Source: AWTP1-13 sp963770295 (lineage in GTDB: Bacteria > Pseudomonadota > Alphaproteobacteria > Rhizobiales > Hyphomicrobiaceae). Taken from it: 64,000 nt of DNA. Below are positions 8,393 to 16,901 of this stretch, in pieces. Numbering within the stretch: the first letter of the stretch is position 1; each line of letters opens with the position of its first letter. The position numbers were made by a program, and so were the translations under genes. The notes under the pieces are model-generated. The model did no database searches, was not told the DNA's origin, and saw only the letters and a list, made by a program, of their open reading frames with translations. The stretch covers positions 1 through 64,000 of the forward strand of contig CAVYPA010000016.1 in assembly GCA_963770295.1 (NCBI GenBank). Direction: 5' to 3'.

Positions 8393-9125
8393 TTAAGAGG
8401 TGCGTTCCGGCTTCACAGAGATCAGTTTCTCAATGGCGTGCACCTTGCGGTCAACGAAGATGACGTTGGCAATCTCGATCGTTGCCCCACCTGCGACTGT
8501 CGCTTTGAGATCACCGGCGCCGAGACCCAGCACCGCTCGGAAGAAATCTGAGCCAAGCTTCTGAAATCGCAAACCGTTGGTGTCAAAGCTCTCCGCAGCA
8601 CCGCCGATCAGGTGCTCTTCGGTCATCTGCCCCGGCCGTATGCGCCAATAGGTCAGCCGGTCGAACACGAAGAACATCACCAACCAAATGATCAGCAGGC
8701 CCGTCGAGAACACGAGGTATAAGCCGGTGTTCATATGCACCGACAGATGCGGAATCAACTTGGCGATATCATCCCACCAGCCGAACCAAGCCAGCACGAC
8801 AGAGATGAATGCGACAGTGAGCAAGGCCACAACTGAATGGATGCCGCGTTGTCGGACATTGGTGAAAACGATCAATAGCAAGAGGATCGACACGTAAGTG
8901 AGACCGAGCGCTGAAGTCGGCTGGTCGCCTTCAGCAGTAGCTAGGAACTTTTCCTGCCCCGGCGTTGAGAATGGCGAAGGCGAAGCCGAACGCCCAGACC
9001 GGCCACCAATAGAGAAGGGTCGAGTGGCTGTATATGTTGATCTCTTGCAGAGCGGCCGGATGAGGCACCGCCGCGACGAGCGCCGCATCCGCTTGGTCGA
9101 TGGCGAGCTGTTGTGTCATGGCCAT
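8393..9125 (-). pseudogene. membrane protein gene with one-base frameshift
   Basis: The N-terminal frame starts MAMTQQLAIDQADAALVAAV and runs through WPVWAFGFAFAILNAGAGK, where it stops. From about 8945 the other frame continues FLATAEGDQPTSALGLTYV through two membrane helices (LTYVSILLLLIVF and ALLTVAFISVVLAWFGWW), a third (LYLVFSTGLLIIWLVMFFVF) and a soluble tail. The break sits in GGAAAAG, so a homopolymer indel explains it. The whole would be a protein of about 243 residues with four membrane segments and a cytosolic C-terminal domain. Family not recognised. Confidence 0.68.
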
Positions 9126-9303
9126 GTGAGCTCAGCGGTTGTTGTCCGACCGGGCGATTCCAGATGCAGCGTGGCCCCGCGACGGGAACGCAGCAAACGA
9201 AGTGGCGTGCGGGGAGTTGCATCATTCGCACGTGCCCCGATCAGCGGATCGGCCTTCAGCTTAGATGTAAAAGTTAGGACTTGATCGGACGATATTAACG
9301 AAG

Positions 9304-10469
9304 TGGTGGGCATCATTGCCGGTTGTGAGGGGAACGAGCCGAAGGCGAGTGGACCTTACAACCGGCGGCCGCGAGAGATGGAAAGACCCACCCCATGACG
9401 CAAGAGCAGAAAGTCATCAAAGCCAAGGTCGGCCTGCTTGAGCTGGCCAAGCAGCTCGGCAGCGTTTCCCAGGCCTGCAAGGTGATGGGATACAGCCGCG
9501 ACAGTTTCTACCGCTTTAAGGAGCTCTACGAGAAGGGCGGCGAGCTAGCGCTGGCCGAGATCAGCAAGAGGAAGCCGATCGAAAAGAACCGCGTCGATCC
9601 GGCGATTGAGAAAGCGGTGGTGGAGGTGGCGATCGACCGGCCGGCGTGGGGCCAGGTGCGGGTCTCCAACGAACTCAAGAAGCAGGGCCACAGCATCTCG
9701 CCGGCCGGGGTGCGCGGCGTGTGGCTGAGGCACGATCTGGAGACCATGAAGAAGCGCCTCAAAGCGCTGGAGGCCAAGAGCGCTCAGGAGGGCCTGGTGC
9801 TGACCGAGGCGCAGGTCGCCGCGCTCGAGAAGGCCAAGCTCGACAAGGAGGCGCACGGCGAGTTCGAGAGCGAATGCCCCGGCTACTGCGTGGCGCAGGA
9901 CACGTTTTACGTCGGCACGCTCAAGGGCGTGGGTCGTGTCTACCAGCAGACGGGGATCGACACCTATTCCAAGGTGGCCTTCGCCAAGCTCTACGACAGG
10001 AAGACGCCGCTCACCGCCGCCGACCTGATGAACGACCGCGTGGTGCCGTTCTTCGACGAGCACGAAATTGCGGTCAGTCGCGTGCTCACCGACCGCGGCA
10101 CCGAGTTCTGCGGCAGACCGGAGGCCCACGAGTACGAGCTCTACCTGGCCATCGAGAACATCGATCACACGCGCACCAAGGCGAGGAGCCCGCAGACTAA
10201 TGGCATCTGCGAACGCTTCCATAAGACGCTGCTCGATGAGTTCTACCGGGTGGCGTTCCGCAAGAAGCTCTACCGCCGGATCGATGAGCTGCAGGCCGAT
10301 CTCGACGTCTGGCTCGTCGAGTACAACGAGCAGCGAACACATCAGGGCCGCTGGTGTTACGGCAAGACACCGATGCAAACCTTCATTGACACGCTGCCGG
10401 TGGCGAAGGAGAAATTGATGCAGGCTGCGTGACGACGACAGCTTCGTGCAATCGGACAGCTCACCCCCG
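9304..10469 (+). mobile_element. IS481-family insertion sequence with 10-bp target duplication
   Basis: ATTAACGAAG occurs at 9294-9303 and again at 10470-10479, flanking 1,166 bp that hold a single transposase ORF. The ends are related but imperfect: GGTGGGC...ATTGC inward from the left and GGTGAGC...ATTGC inward from the right. The intact ORF and unmutated target duplication suggest a recent insertion. It lies about 180 bp upstream of the frameshifted membrane gene and could have affected that promoter. Confidence 0.8.
9395..10432 (+). CDS. IS481-family transposase
   Basis: The 345-residue protein has an N-terminal helix-turn-helix region (GSVSQACKVMGYSRDSFYRF), a second HTH (DRPAWGQVRVSNELKK) and a DDE integrase core. 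The catalytic residues are D near 168 (VAQDTFYVG), D near 233 (LTDRGTEFCG) and E near 273 (GICERFHKTLLDEF). The C-terminal YNEQRTHQG motif is typical of IS481. The ORF is complete, fills most of the IS and is followed closely by the right end. Confidence 0.93.
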   Translation: MTQEQKVIKAKVGLLELAKQLGSVSQACKVMGYSRDSFYRFKELYEKGGELALAEISKRKPIEKNRVDPAIEKAVVEVAIDRPAWGQVRVSNELKKQGHSISPAGVRGVWLRHDLETMKKRLKALEAKSAQEGLVLTEAQVAALEKAKLDKEAHGEFESECPGYCVAQDTFYVGTLKGVGRVYQQTGIDTYSKVAFAKLYDRKTPLTAADLMNDRVVPFFDEHEIAVSRVLTDRGTEFCGRPEAHEYELYLAIENIDHTRTKARSPQTNGICERFHKTLLDEFYRVAFRKKLYRRIDELQADLDVWLVEYNEQRTHQGRWCYGKTPMQTFIDTLPVAKEKLMQAA

Positions 10470-10509
10470 ATTAACGAAGCGCGTCAGACCAAGTCTAAAC
10501 TTCTACAGC

Positions 10510-10596
10510 TTAGAACCAGCGCCGCCGGCCCCAATAGCCGCCGCCACCCAGAACCAGTAGCACGATCAGAATAATCAGTAGGGTTGTCGCGTCCAT
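10510..10596 (-). CDS. 28-residue membrane peptide (DUF3309-like)
   Basis: The ORF translates as a short polar start, the hydrophobic stretch LLIILIVLLVLGGGGYWG and a basic end RRRWF. AGGAGAG precedes the ATG by a suitable distance. Very short peptides with a LLIILLVLLLLGG-type helix (DUF3309) are common in rhizobia. The excellent ribosome binding site and the family-like pattern support a real gene. Role unknown. Confidence 0.72.
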   Translation of the reverse strand: MDATTLLIILIVLLVLGGGGYWGRRRWF

Positions 10597-10722
10597 GTTG
10601 CTCTCCTGCGGCTCGCGAACCGGCGCGAGAATCACTTCACCCTATCTCTAGGCAGAACGAGGTGGAGCGGATGGCCTCGGAAACTACTCACCGCCACGAC
10701 CTGCGTTTCGCTGCCCTCTGAG

Positions 10723-10812
10723 TTATAGAAGCGCCAGCACCCCCAACAGCACGCCAATGTGCAAGCCGACGAACACGCCGATGCGCAGCATGAGTGGGAA
10801 GCGCCTTATCAT
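10723..10812 (-). CDS. 29-residue hydrophobic peptide (possible)
   Basis: The frame encodes MIRRFPLMLRIGVFVGLHIG followed by a hydrophobic VLLGVLALL tail and stop. It has positive residues before a single membrane helix, but the ribosome binding site is weak and the length alone gives little support. It is in the same orientation as its neighbours. Confidence 0.4.
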   Translation of the reverse strand: MIRRFPLMLRIGVFVGLHIGVLLGVLALL

Positions 10813-10823
10813 GGGTCACCAGC

Positions 10824-11246
10824 TCAGTCCGGCTGCCGCGTCACGTTCAACCGCAGCCTCGTTACGGGCGCGCGGAAGGTTGCCGTACCGGACAGGCCGT
10901 CATCGCGGAGCCAATGAACGGCGGCACCAACGCGTTGCAGCTTAAAACAGTATTGTTTCGCGTCCAGCCATCGATGCCAACGCTGACAAAGACGACCGTC
11001 GGCCACCCACCATTGGCCGCGGTCCTTCTCGGTTCCCAGACTTGCGACGAACCCAGGCGCTTGGCCCGTCATCGTGCCATCGCGCCTGTAGCGAATGGGA
11101 AACGGGCCGATTGGCGTGTCGAGCAGGACGGTTTTTCCAGACACAACTTGTCGCAGCGCCTCGCCCGTTGGCTTGGAGGGTTCTGCCAGTGCGATAGCCG
11201 CCAAGTCGAACTGGATCACGACCAAGAGGAGCAACCGCGGGAACAT
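10824..11246 (-). CDS. secreted protein of unknown function
   Basis: The 140-residue protein starts with a signal peptide (MFPRLLLLVVIQFDLAAIAL, cleavage after ALA) and continues with LLDTPIGPFPIRYRRDGTM, GQWWVADGRLCQRWHRWLD and CFKLQR. The two Cys residues and the W-rich core look like the small periplasmic proteins common in Bradyrhizobium, in which a GKTV..DTP.G.FPI.Y start precedes GRWWV..LCQ.W. Function is not known. It probably acts in the periplasm. Confidence 0.78.
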   Translation of the reverse strand: MFPRLLLLVVIQFDLAAIALAEPSKPTGEALRQVVSGKTVLLDTPIGPFPIRYRRDGTMTGQAPGFVASLGTEKDRGQWWVADGRLCQRWHRWLDAKQYCFKLQRVGAAVHWLRDDGLSGTATFRAPVTRLRLNVTRQPD

Positions 11247-11312
11247 GGAAAAACGCCACTATCTGATCAGGGAGTCAGGCGCGGACCCAACAGCGAGCTC
11301 GCGCCTCAACAG

Positions 11313-11849
11313 TTACTGCTTTGTCGGCTCGCCCTTCTTCATATCGTCGATTTTCTTGGCGGCCTGGTCCTTCAGGTCAACCGCTTTTTCCAAGGCCTTG
11401 TGACCCAGATCGCTCGCATTATCCTTGACCTTGTCGAAGGTCGTTTTTTCGGTGGCCTTGAACTCCGGCGCCTTCACAAGGGCCTCCTTGCTGAGCGCGA
11501 CGACAATGACGCGCTCACCGTTCTTACCGACATTGAATGTCAGCGTACTAAAGGGAACACCGACGCCCTTCTCGCCTATGCTCAAGACCCCGCCAACACC
11601 GATGACGACGGTGCTGATCTGGCCTTTGCGGTTGAAAACGAGATCATTGATATCCCCAATGGTCTCACCAGCTGCGTTGTAAATGGCTTGGCCGATAAAC
11701 ACCCTGGCGAGCCACTCATCGGCTGGCTGTTGGGTGACGAACGGTACGGTCGCACCGGACGTGCCGGCCGTCTGGGCTGACGCTTGACCGAAGGGCGGAG
11801 CTGCCGCCAGCGCTAATGCCACAGCCAGTGTGAAAATTTGCAGCTTCAT
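11313..11849 (-). CDS. PRC-barrel domain periplasmic protein
   Basis: The 178-residue protein has a signal peptide (MKLQIFTLAVALALAAAPPF...ASA). A PRC-barrel follows at about residues 42-115: IGQAIYNAAGETIGDINDLV, VVIGVGGVLSIGEKGVGVPF and LTFNVGKNGERVIVVAL. The last 50 residues form a charged, Lys/Asp-rich amphipathic helix (FDKVKDNASDLGHKALEKAV). PRC-barrel proteins of this type are common stress-related periplasmic proteins in rhizobia. It is probably functional, with no frame disruption. Confidence 0.88.
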   Translation of the reverse strand: MKLQIFTLAVALALAAAPPFGQASAQTAGTSGATVPFVTQQPADEWLARVFIGQAIYNAAGETIGDINDLVFNRKGQISTVVIGVGGVLSIGEKGVGVPFSTLTFNVGKNGERVIVVALSKEALVKAPEFKATEKTTFDKVKDNASDLGHKALEKAVDLKDQAAKKIDDMKKGEPTKQ

Positions 11850-12255
11850 CCGTAAGCCTCCATTAGATTCTCGCTTGGTTGACCTTAGAGGATAGCGGCC
11901 GGCTGAAGCAGCCTCGGAAACTACTTACGTTGTGCACGGCCCTTTGTGCCGCCGAACGCGACGCCATCTAATGCACGCAACCGAGATGGGTATTTTCCAA
12001 AGCATGTCGTCACGCCGTGCGCGTGCGTTCATCACTAGCGGCCCTTCTCAATAGTGCTACGTCTTAGCGTGTTCGTCGGTCTTCACGTTGGCGCTGGGCG
12101 TTCTAATCCTGTCCGAAAATGCGCCTTAATCTCCAGCTTAGAACTCACCGTTCGACCTCCACAGCTGATCCGCTCTGTGTCCAATCAACTCGCAACCATC
12201 GAGCAGCACTATTGGAGCGCATGCCCGCTTGTGTTGGTACGTAGCCTCGAGCCCG
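11850..12255. other. intergenic region, no gene seen
   Basis: This is the upstream region of the PRC-barrel gene and the downstream region of rlpA. It probably holds the promoter of the former. I could not recognise a promoter motif or an RNA gene. Confidence 0.4.
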
Positions 12256-12621
12256 TCACTGCACAATTTCAACTTTAACGCGGGCCACGCCGGCGCCGAC
12301 CATGCCCAGCATTTCGGCTGCGGGTCGCGAAACGTCGATGACGCGGCCGCTTGCAAACGGCCCGCGGTCATTGATCCGCACGATCACTTGCTTGCCCGTC
12401 TTGAGAACCGTCACACGCACGCTGGTGCCGAAGCGTATGGTCCTATGGGCACCAGTAAACGCGTTTTTGTCGAATGCCTCACCCGATGCAGTTCTCTGGC
12501 CCCGGGAGTAATAGGACGCCAGCCCGATTTCCTCGCGCTCTCCAGCCGGTGCCCCGCTTGGGCTTAGACAACCCAAAGGCACGGCCAAATACGCGATCAG
12601 CAATCCAACACACCGAACCAT
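12256..12621 (-). CDS. rlpA: RlpA-like septal ring lytic transglycosylase
   Basis: From the start at 12621 the protein has 121 residues: a signal segment (MVRCVGLLIAYLAVPLGC) that may be a lipoprotein signal, then a double-psi beta-barrel. The barrel shows GLASYYSRGQRTASGEAFD, AAHRTI-like GAHRTIRFGTSVRVT, VIVRINDRGPFASGRVIDVS and AAEMLGMVGAGVARVKVEIV. This is the RlpA core that cleaves peptidoglycan lacking stem peptides. An upstream ATG at 12738 stays open but adds an Arg-rich segment unlike a signal, so the inner start is preferred. The SPOR domain of longer RlpA proteins is absent. Confidence 0.85.
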   Translation of the reverse strand: MVRCVGLLIAYLAVPLGCLSPSGAPAGEREEIGLASYYSRGQRTASGEAFDKNAFTGAHRTIRFGTSVRVTVLKTGKQVIVRINDRGPFASGRVIDVSRPAAEMLGMVGAGVARVKVEIVQ

Positions 12622-12771
12622 CTGCGATAATCTAAGGCATCGCCGCACCGGCGTTGTCCATCGCGTGCCAGTCCGTGCCGAGAAGGCCGCCGTCCATAGG
12701 ACGCCTTTCGGTGTCTTGTGCCCGCCGAGTAATTGCAAGTGCCCATCCGTTCCGGTCTGTTTCCAATAGAA

Positions 12772-12801
12772 CGAGCGCAGGGCGTTGGTGCCCTGCGCTC
12801 G
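12772..12801 (-). terminator. strong hairpin after the DUF1236 gene
   Basis: CGAGCGCAGGGC and its exact complement GCCCTGCGCTCG form a 12-bp stem with a 6-base loop, 20 bases after the DUF1236 stop. On the minus strand it is followed by TTCTATT. The position and stem support a terminator, although the U-run is short. Confidence 0.65.
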
Positions 12802-12820
12802 GTGTGACCTAGGACTAAAC

Positions 12821-13903
12821 TCAGCGACGTCCCTCGACTACAGTCTCTACCTTCGAGCCGCGTGGATCGACGATGGCAATCCGATTCTCGGCCGTGAAGA
12901 ACTTGTAGTCCTTCAGCTTCGGGATCTTCTGCGCGATCGTTGCTGGAAACACTCGGACGTTGACGTCGCGTGGGACGTCGGTTCCTTCTTCCACTGTACC
13001 CAGGCCCAACGTACTGTCACCCGCCATGTCGATCTCCCGGAGAAGGATCGCTCTTTCTTCATCCGTGAGCACCAATCGTCCCGCGTCACGGTGATCAGTG
13101 CGCGCCGCCGTGTTCTCGGACAGCGTGATGAGCTCAACGATCTCGTAGCTGCTCGGCTCAACGATGCAGATTTGATCGTCGAGCACAAAATAGCGGTAGC
13201 TGCGATATTCCGGCACAATTGAGATCACCGATGCCGGTAGCAGTGCGAGGCGAATGTTACGAGGTATGCGAGTTCCCACATTGATTGTGATGTTTACCCT
13301 TGTGACGCGATTGACGCTGCGATCCTCTAGGATCGTCTTGTGGATAGTCGTGCGCTGCTGCTCGGATATCTGAAGCCTCTTGCTGCTGGCGGCACTCTTG
13401 TTCTGGTTCGAGGCTGGGGCCCCGATCGTGCTATCCCTGGCTATCGTGCCCTTTGTGCTCTCCGATGACTTTGGAGCAGTGGACGTCTCCTTGCGCGACC
13501 CTTCACCTGCATCCTTAGCGCTCTTGTCTTTGCGCTGGCCCTGCGCGGTTGCATTCGGAGTTTTCTCCTTGGGCTCCGTCTGGGCGGTACCCTCTCGAGC
13601 CTTTTCTTTGGATGGGGTTTGCCCTGTTTCCTTTGTGACCTTACCTTTGGGTTCGCTTTGAGCTAAATCCTTCGGGGCCTTGTCCTTGGGTTCTGTGCGT
13701 GCCGTGCCTTTGCCGGTCTTGTCCTTAGGCTCGGTTCTCTCCTGCTGTGGTTGTACCTGACCTTTCGGCGCACTCTGATCGCTGTGCTGACGCTGTGGGG
13801 CAGAGCTGCCTTTATCGTCGTCGGTCTTCTGTTGGGCGTAGGCTGCCGTGGCCCCGAGGAACAGGGCGACTGCTGTGGCAGCCCGCAAAGCGGGGTATTT
13901 CAT
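12821..13903 (-). CDS. DUF1236 double-domain periplasmic protein
   Basis: The start at 13903 is chosen because AAGGAG precedes it and a signal peptide begins there (MKYPALRAATAVALFLGATA, cleaved near AYA). Residues about 25-170 form a low-complexity Lys/Glu/Pro/Thr region with repeats of the type TEPKDK and SEPKGK. Two DUF1236-like domains follow: one with LQISEQQRTTIHKTIL, INVGTRIP and YRYFVLDDQICIVEP, and one with LVLTDEERAILLREI, EEGTDVP and YKFFTAENRIAIVDP. Two tandem copies with a repetitive linker suggest an envelope-spanning or surface protein. The function of DUF1236 is unknown. Confidence 0.87.
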   Translation of the reverse strand: MKYPALRAATAVALFLGATAAYAQQKTDDDKGSSAPQRQHSDQSAPKGQVQPQQERTEPKDKTGKGTARTEPKDKAPKDLAQSEPKGKVTKETGQTPSKEKAREGTAQTEPKEKTPNATAQGQRKDKSAKDAGEGSRKETSTAPKSSESTKGTIARDSTIGAPASNQNKSAASSKRLQISEQQRTTIHKTILEDRSVNRVTRVNITINVGTRIPRNIRLALLPASVISIVPEYRSYRYFVLDDQICIVEPSSYEIVELITLSENTAARTDHRDAGRLVLTDEERAILLREIDMAGDSTLGLGTVEEGTDVPRDVNVRVFPATIAQKIPKLKDYKFFTAENRIAIVDPRGSKVETVVEGRR

Positions 13904-14513
13904 GAGATGACTCCTTAACGATAACGAGAGGGCAGCGGGTGCTGCTGCAGAGAGGAAAGGAAAAATTCGTGTGCAGAGTTTCCTATTAACGGCGCGATGG
14001 CCAATGCAATTATCAGTCAGCGATTGGTCGACTAAGCACAAGATCTCATAACCTCCCGAGCATCTGCGCACGAGAGAGAGGTGGGTACCAAGCTTCGGAA
14101 AGTACGCACACAGCATGTGATAAGGGGCGCTGTCGGATGTCTTGCACAACCCCGAGGCGGTCGGACCAATGGGCGCCGCAATGCTTGACGAAGCCTGATG
14201 GCTTTATGGATTAGCTGCTGCAGCTGTGTGCGCAGCGATTTTCATCGGGAAACTCCGTTTCAGATTCCATCAGTGACCCTTGGGAGGAAGCGGCTGTACT
14301 GTCTGAGCTGCCGAAGGATACTGCCGCGCACAGGTTGGCTTCGCTGATTGAGCGATTGCCCGGTGGACGATTGGCACCTGGGGACTCGAGAGCAATTGTT
14401 GGTAAGCCTGATTGAACTCTTGCCCTGCCGTGGCAGTTCAAAGGTGCCGTTGCCTTAGACGAGCCACGTCCTTCGACATTCCTATGAGCCTTCGCCCCAA
14501 TCGTACGCACAAG
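13904..14513. other. long upstream region, no gene seen
   Basis: About 600 bases separate the DUF1236 gene from the GcrA-like gene. Open frames here are shadows without signals or domains. The promoter of the DUF1236 gene must lie near 13910-14000. Confidence 0.4.
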
Positions 14514-14771
14514 TTAGGCAGTCTGGCGCGATTTGTACGGTCGGTGCTCGCGCGGCCGCGCGGGCTGGAATGCTCGACGCATATGAAATCCACAATAGGG
14601 GTGGTCGCCCGGCTTCGACCTACCGCAGTAGTAAAAATTCTTCTTCCTGGGATCGCCGTAGGGCCACCGACACTCGCCGCGCTGGAGCATTGGGAGCGTC
14701 TTGCGCTCGTTCGGCGGAATAAATAGGTCTCCACCTTTCGGCGGGGCAGGCAGGCTCTTATTTGTGGTCAT
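14514..14771 (-). CDS. GcrA C-terminal domain protein lacking the DNA-binding half
   Basis: The 85-residue protein contains ECRWPYGDPRKKNFYYCG and PYCGFHMRRAFQP, the Cys/His pattern of the C-terminal domain of GcrA (CRWPIGDP...F.FCG......YC..H...AY). In GcrA this part contacts the sigma-70 housekeeping factor, while the N-terminal HTH binds methylated GANTC DNA. Here the HTH is absent and the N-terminus is a short proline-rich segment. It may be an adaptor or competitor, or a degenerate relic. The ORF is otherwise clean. Confidence 0.72.
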   Translation of the reverse strand: MTTNKSLPAPPKGGDLFIPPNERKTLPMLQRGECRWPYGDPRKKNFYYCGRSKPGDHPYCGFHMRRAFQPARPREHRPYKSRQTA

Positions 14772-15544
14772 GAGTTGTTATATCGATAGTTTGATTGCTG
14801 ACAAAGGCCCTGGGCCCTCAACATACTCGGCAGGAAGGTCGCCGACGGCTCGAGAGATAGCGCCGCTTAGGTACTTTCCAGAGTCTGGCCCAAGGCCAAC
14901 GTGCGCGCTTGTATAGCCGCGACCTTCCGGAATTCCCTCCAGGTCGGTCCCTGGGGAGGCGCTAGCCTGACCCCCGTCACGGCGGCCGACCCATGATAGC
15001 GGCATCAGGCCGCCCTCGACCTGGTGCCGCCTTCCGCTCGTAAGCTAGCAAATTGCGCCGCCCCTTCCCCCCAACTGCGGCGCTAGAGGGCACCGATCTT
15101 GGGTGCCCTTCTTTTTGGGGCAGAGCCCGCCGCTACGTCCATCACGCTATTGTGGAGCGGCTGCGGGCGTAGCGGACTGCCACCACCCATGGCAAGATTG
15201 TCGTGGTTGATCTGCCAACGAATGCGCGTGCCACTCACGTATCAGCGGAAGACTTTGCTTGTGTGCTTTTTTTGGTCTCGCAGTGTTCTGGTACATGAAT
15301 CGCTATCTCGAGACGCGGCGCGCGCTTAGGAGAGGCTAGCCAATCCTGTAAGCATGACGAGCTCGGCGATACGGCGCCGATTGATATGGAGGAACTGGGT
15401 ACGCGTCCGCAAAACCGTGCGCGTGACCCCCGATGGCCTGACCGACAAGCTCTGAGCATGCAAGACAAAATCGCGGTTACGAGCGAACGCGGCAGCAGGC
15501 CGAGGGTGGCCTGATACCGCTCATCATGGTTTGAAGGACCAACC
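14772..15544. other. gene-poor region with one terminator-like hairpin
   Basis: A 75-residue minus frame at 14778-15005 is open but has no domain or ribosome binding site, so it is not called. The + strand hairpin at 15088-15117 is listed separately. Nothing else can be supported. Confidence 0.4.
15088..15117 (+). terminator. rho-independent-type terminator
   Basis: GGGCACC (15088-15094) pairs with GGTGCCC (15102-15108) and is followed by TTCTTTTT. No protein gene ends just upstream on the + strand, so it may end a short untranslated RNA or a transcript from a decayed gene. Confidence 0.55.
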
Positions 15545-15820
15545 TTAGTAATGATTACCGCGATAGTGACGACGTTGGCCGTGGCGCTCACCGCCGAACC
15601 CTAGGCTGATGCTCGGTCCATAACTGTAACCGTCGTCGACCCACCGGCAACGGCGCTGACCATTTCGCCACCAGCAGCGACGATAGCCGACTTGTTCTGT
15701 CACAGAAGTCCCTGTTCCAGCTTCAATTCCTTTCAAATTGGACCCTGGCGCCGCGGAAGCTGGCATGGTGAGAACACCGAGGGCCAGCGCAACTGTCGTG
15801 AATGATAGAGATCGCAACAT
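15545..15820 (-). CDS. small secreted basic protein
   Basis: The start at 15820 is supported by AAAGGAG nine bases upstream and by the signal peptide beginning there (MLRSLSFTTVALALGVLTMP...ASA). The mature part has about 68 residues: CWWRNGQRRCRWVDDGYSYG followed by a Gly/Arg/His-rich tail ending HYRGNHY. Two Cys residues flank the basic loop. Similar short Trp/Arg/Gly-rich secreted proteins are frequent in Bradyrhizobium, with no known role. Confidence 0.75.
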   Translation of the reverse strand: MLRSLSFTTVALALGVLTMPASAAPGSNLKGIEAGTGTSVTEQVGYRRCWWRNGQRRCRWVDDGYSYGPSISLGFGGERHGQRRHYRGNHY

Positions 15821-16634
15821 GACGGATGACTCCTTTGCAAAGCCGCCGTGACCTATGTGTCCGGGGCAAGGGGGCCATCGAAGATTATGGGCACGAGTAC
15901 GCTGCACATACCTCATGGCACCCACACTAAGAGCGCATGGGATCACCATTCCCCACAAACTCGGAAAATGCCTAGCTCGCGCCGTGGCAGGCAGTCTCGA
16001 TATCGTGCCATGGCACGCCCTGTACGTCTCTGCGAGGCAGGAATTCCTCTCGACCATCGACAGGCAAGGAACCGTCACGTTGCTGAGGACCAGATCACGA
16101 TTGCGCTTTGATCAAGACAGGCGTTGCTCGCCGTGCCCTGACGGTGACCCAGGGTTAATTCTGGTCGAGGACGGGCAAAATTTGCTCAATTGGCCACACA
16201 GCCCCTGAATCACCCGGTCCCACCGACCGCTACGCAGCGTTATCAAGCGGGCAAGACCTTTAACGGTCATCCGCCGCGCGGCCAACATTTTGTGAAAGGA
16301 CGGAACTCGGATGCGCGTGAAAGAGAAGTTTTCATCCGCTCGATAATTTTGATTACGGTCTGGAGCAACTTGCTCGCAGCAGCCATCAAGCGCTGCTGCG
16401 GCGATTCCGTCCGGTTACAGAGTTACTTTTACCGTCGGCCGGCATGCTCTTCATCGACAGAATGCTCTCCTTGATCGCTGCCGAGCCCACGATAGTGTTG
16501 AACGGACGGAGCCCACGTGACACGGGCTGATCTCCTCGTGACCGTATTTGCTGTGGATCGAGATGCTCATGCATCTTTCCCTTACAAACTTATCCGCTAG
16601 TCTCCCTCCCTTATCCTTGCCAGGGAGGGCTTCG
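15821..16634. other. long intergenic region, no gene seen
   Basis: About 800 bases lie between two divergently read small genes. All open frames lack ribosome binding sites, domains or signal sequences. The two promoters presumably lie near its ends. Confidence 0.4.
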
Positions 16635-16901
16635 ATGTTCGAAAATGATGGTCTTTGGCCTTGCAAGTGCCGACAGTGCAAGAAAGAATGGTATGCGAGC
16701 ATCGCGGCGATACGCGCAGACGAAGTAATTCTTTGCCCCTATTGCGACGTGCGCGATTCTTTTCGTCTGCCCGATTTCAATCAAGCCCTGGCTGCGGCGC
16801 GATCTGGAGATTATGACTTTTCTTACCTGGAACGGATCTCACCACAGTTTCGGTCGGGAGCCCATGCCACGGAACAGGCAACAGCTTGGCGCGGAGCATG
16901 A
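16635..16901 (+). CDS. small zinc-ribbon protein
   Basis: The inner start at 16635 is chosen because AGGGAGGG lies six bases upstream. The 88-residue protein carries PCKCRQCKKEWY and ILCPYCD, two CxxC pairs expected to bind one zinc ion, followed by a helical tail (FNQALAAARSGDYDFSYLER). The pattern is that of a small zinc ribbon used in nucleic-acid or protein binding. No specific partner is known. It stands alone. Confidence 0.65.
   Translation: MFENDGLWPCKCRQCKKEWYASIAAIRADEVILCPYCDVRDSFRLPDFNQALAAARSGDYDFSYLERISPQFRSGAHATEQATAWRGA

Noticed and set aside
9545..10378. 277-residue minus-strand ORF
   Set aside because: It is antisense to the IS481 transposase, with leucine/valine/arginine-rich composition typical of the reverse frame of a GC-rich gene.
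10794..11780. 328-residue plus-strand ORF
   Set aside because: It lies antisense across two good minus-strand genes (the secreted protein at 10824 and the PRC-barrel gene at 11313) and has no domain or ribosome binding site.
14778..15005. 75-residue minus-strand ORF
   Set aside because: It has no recognisable domain or ribosome binding site, and its composition is not clearly coding.
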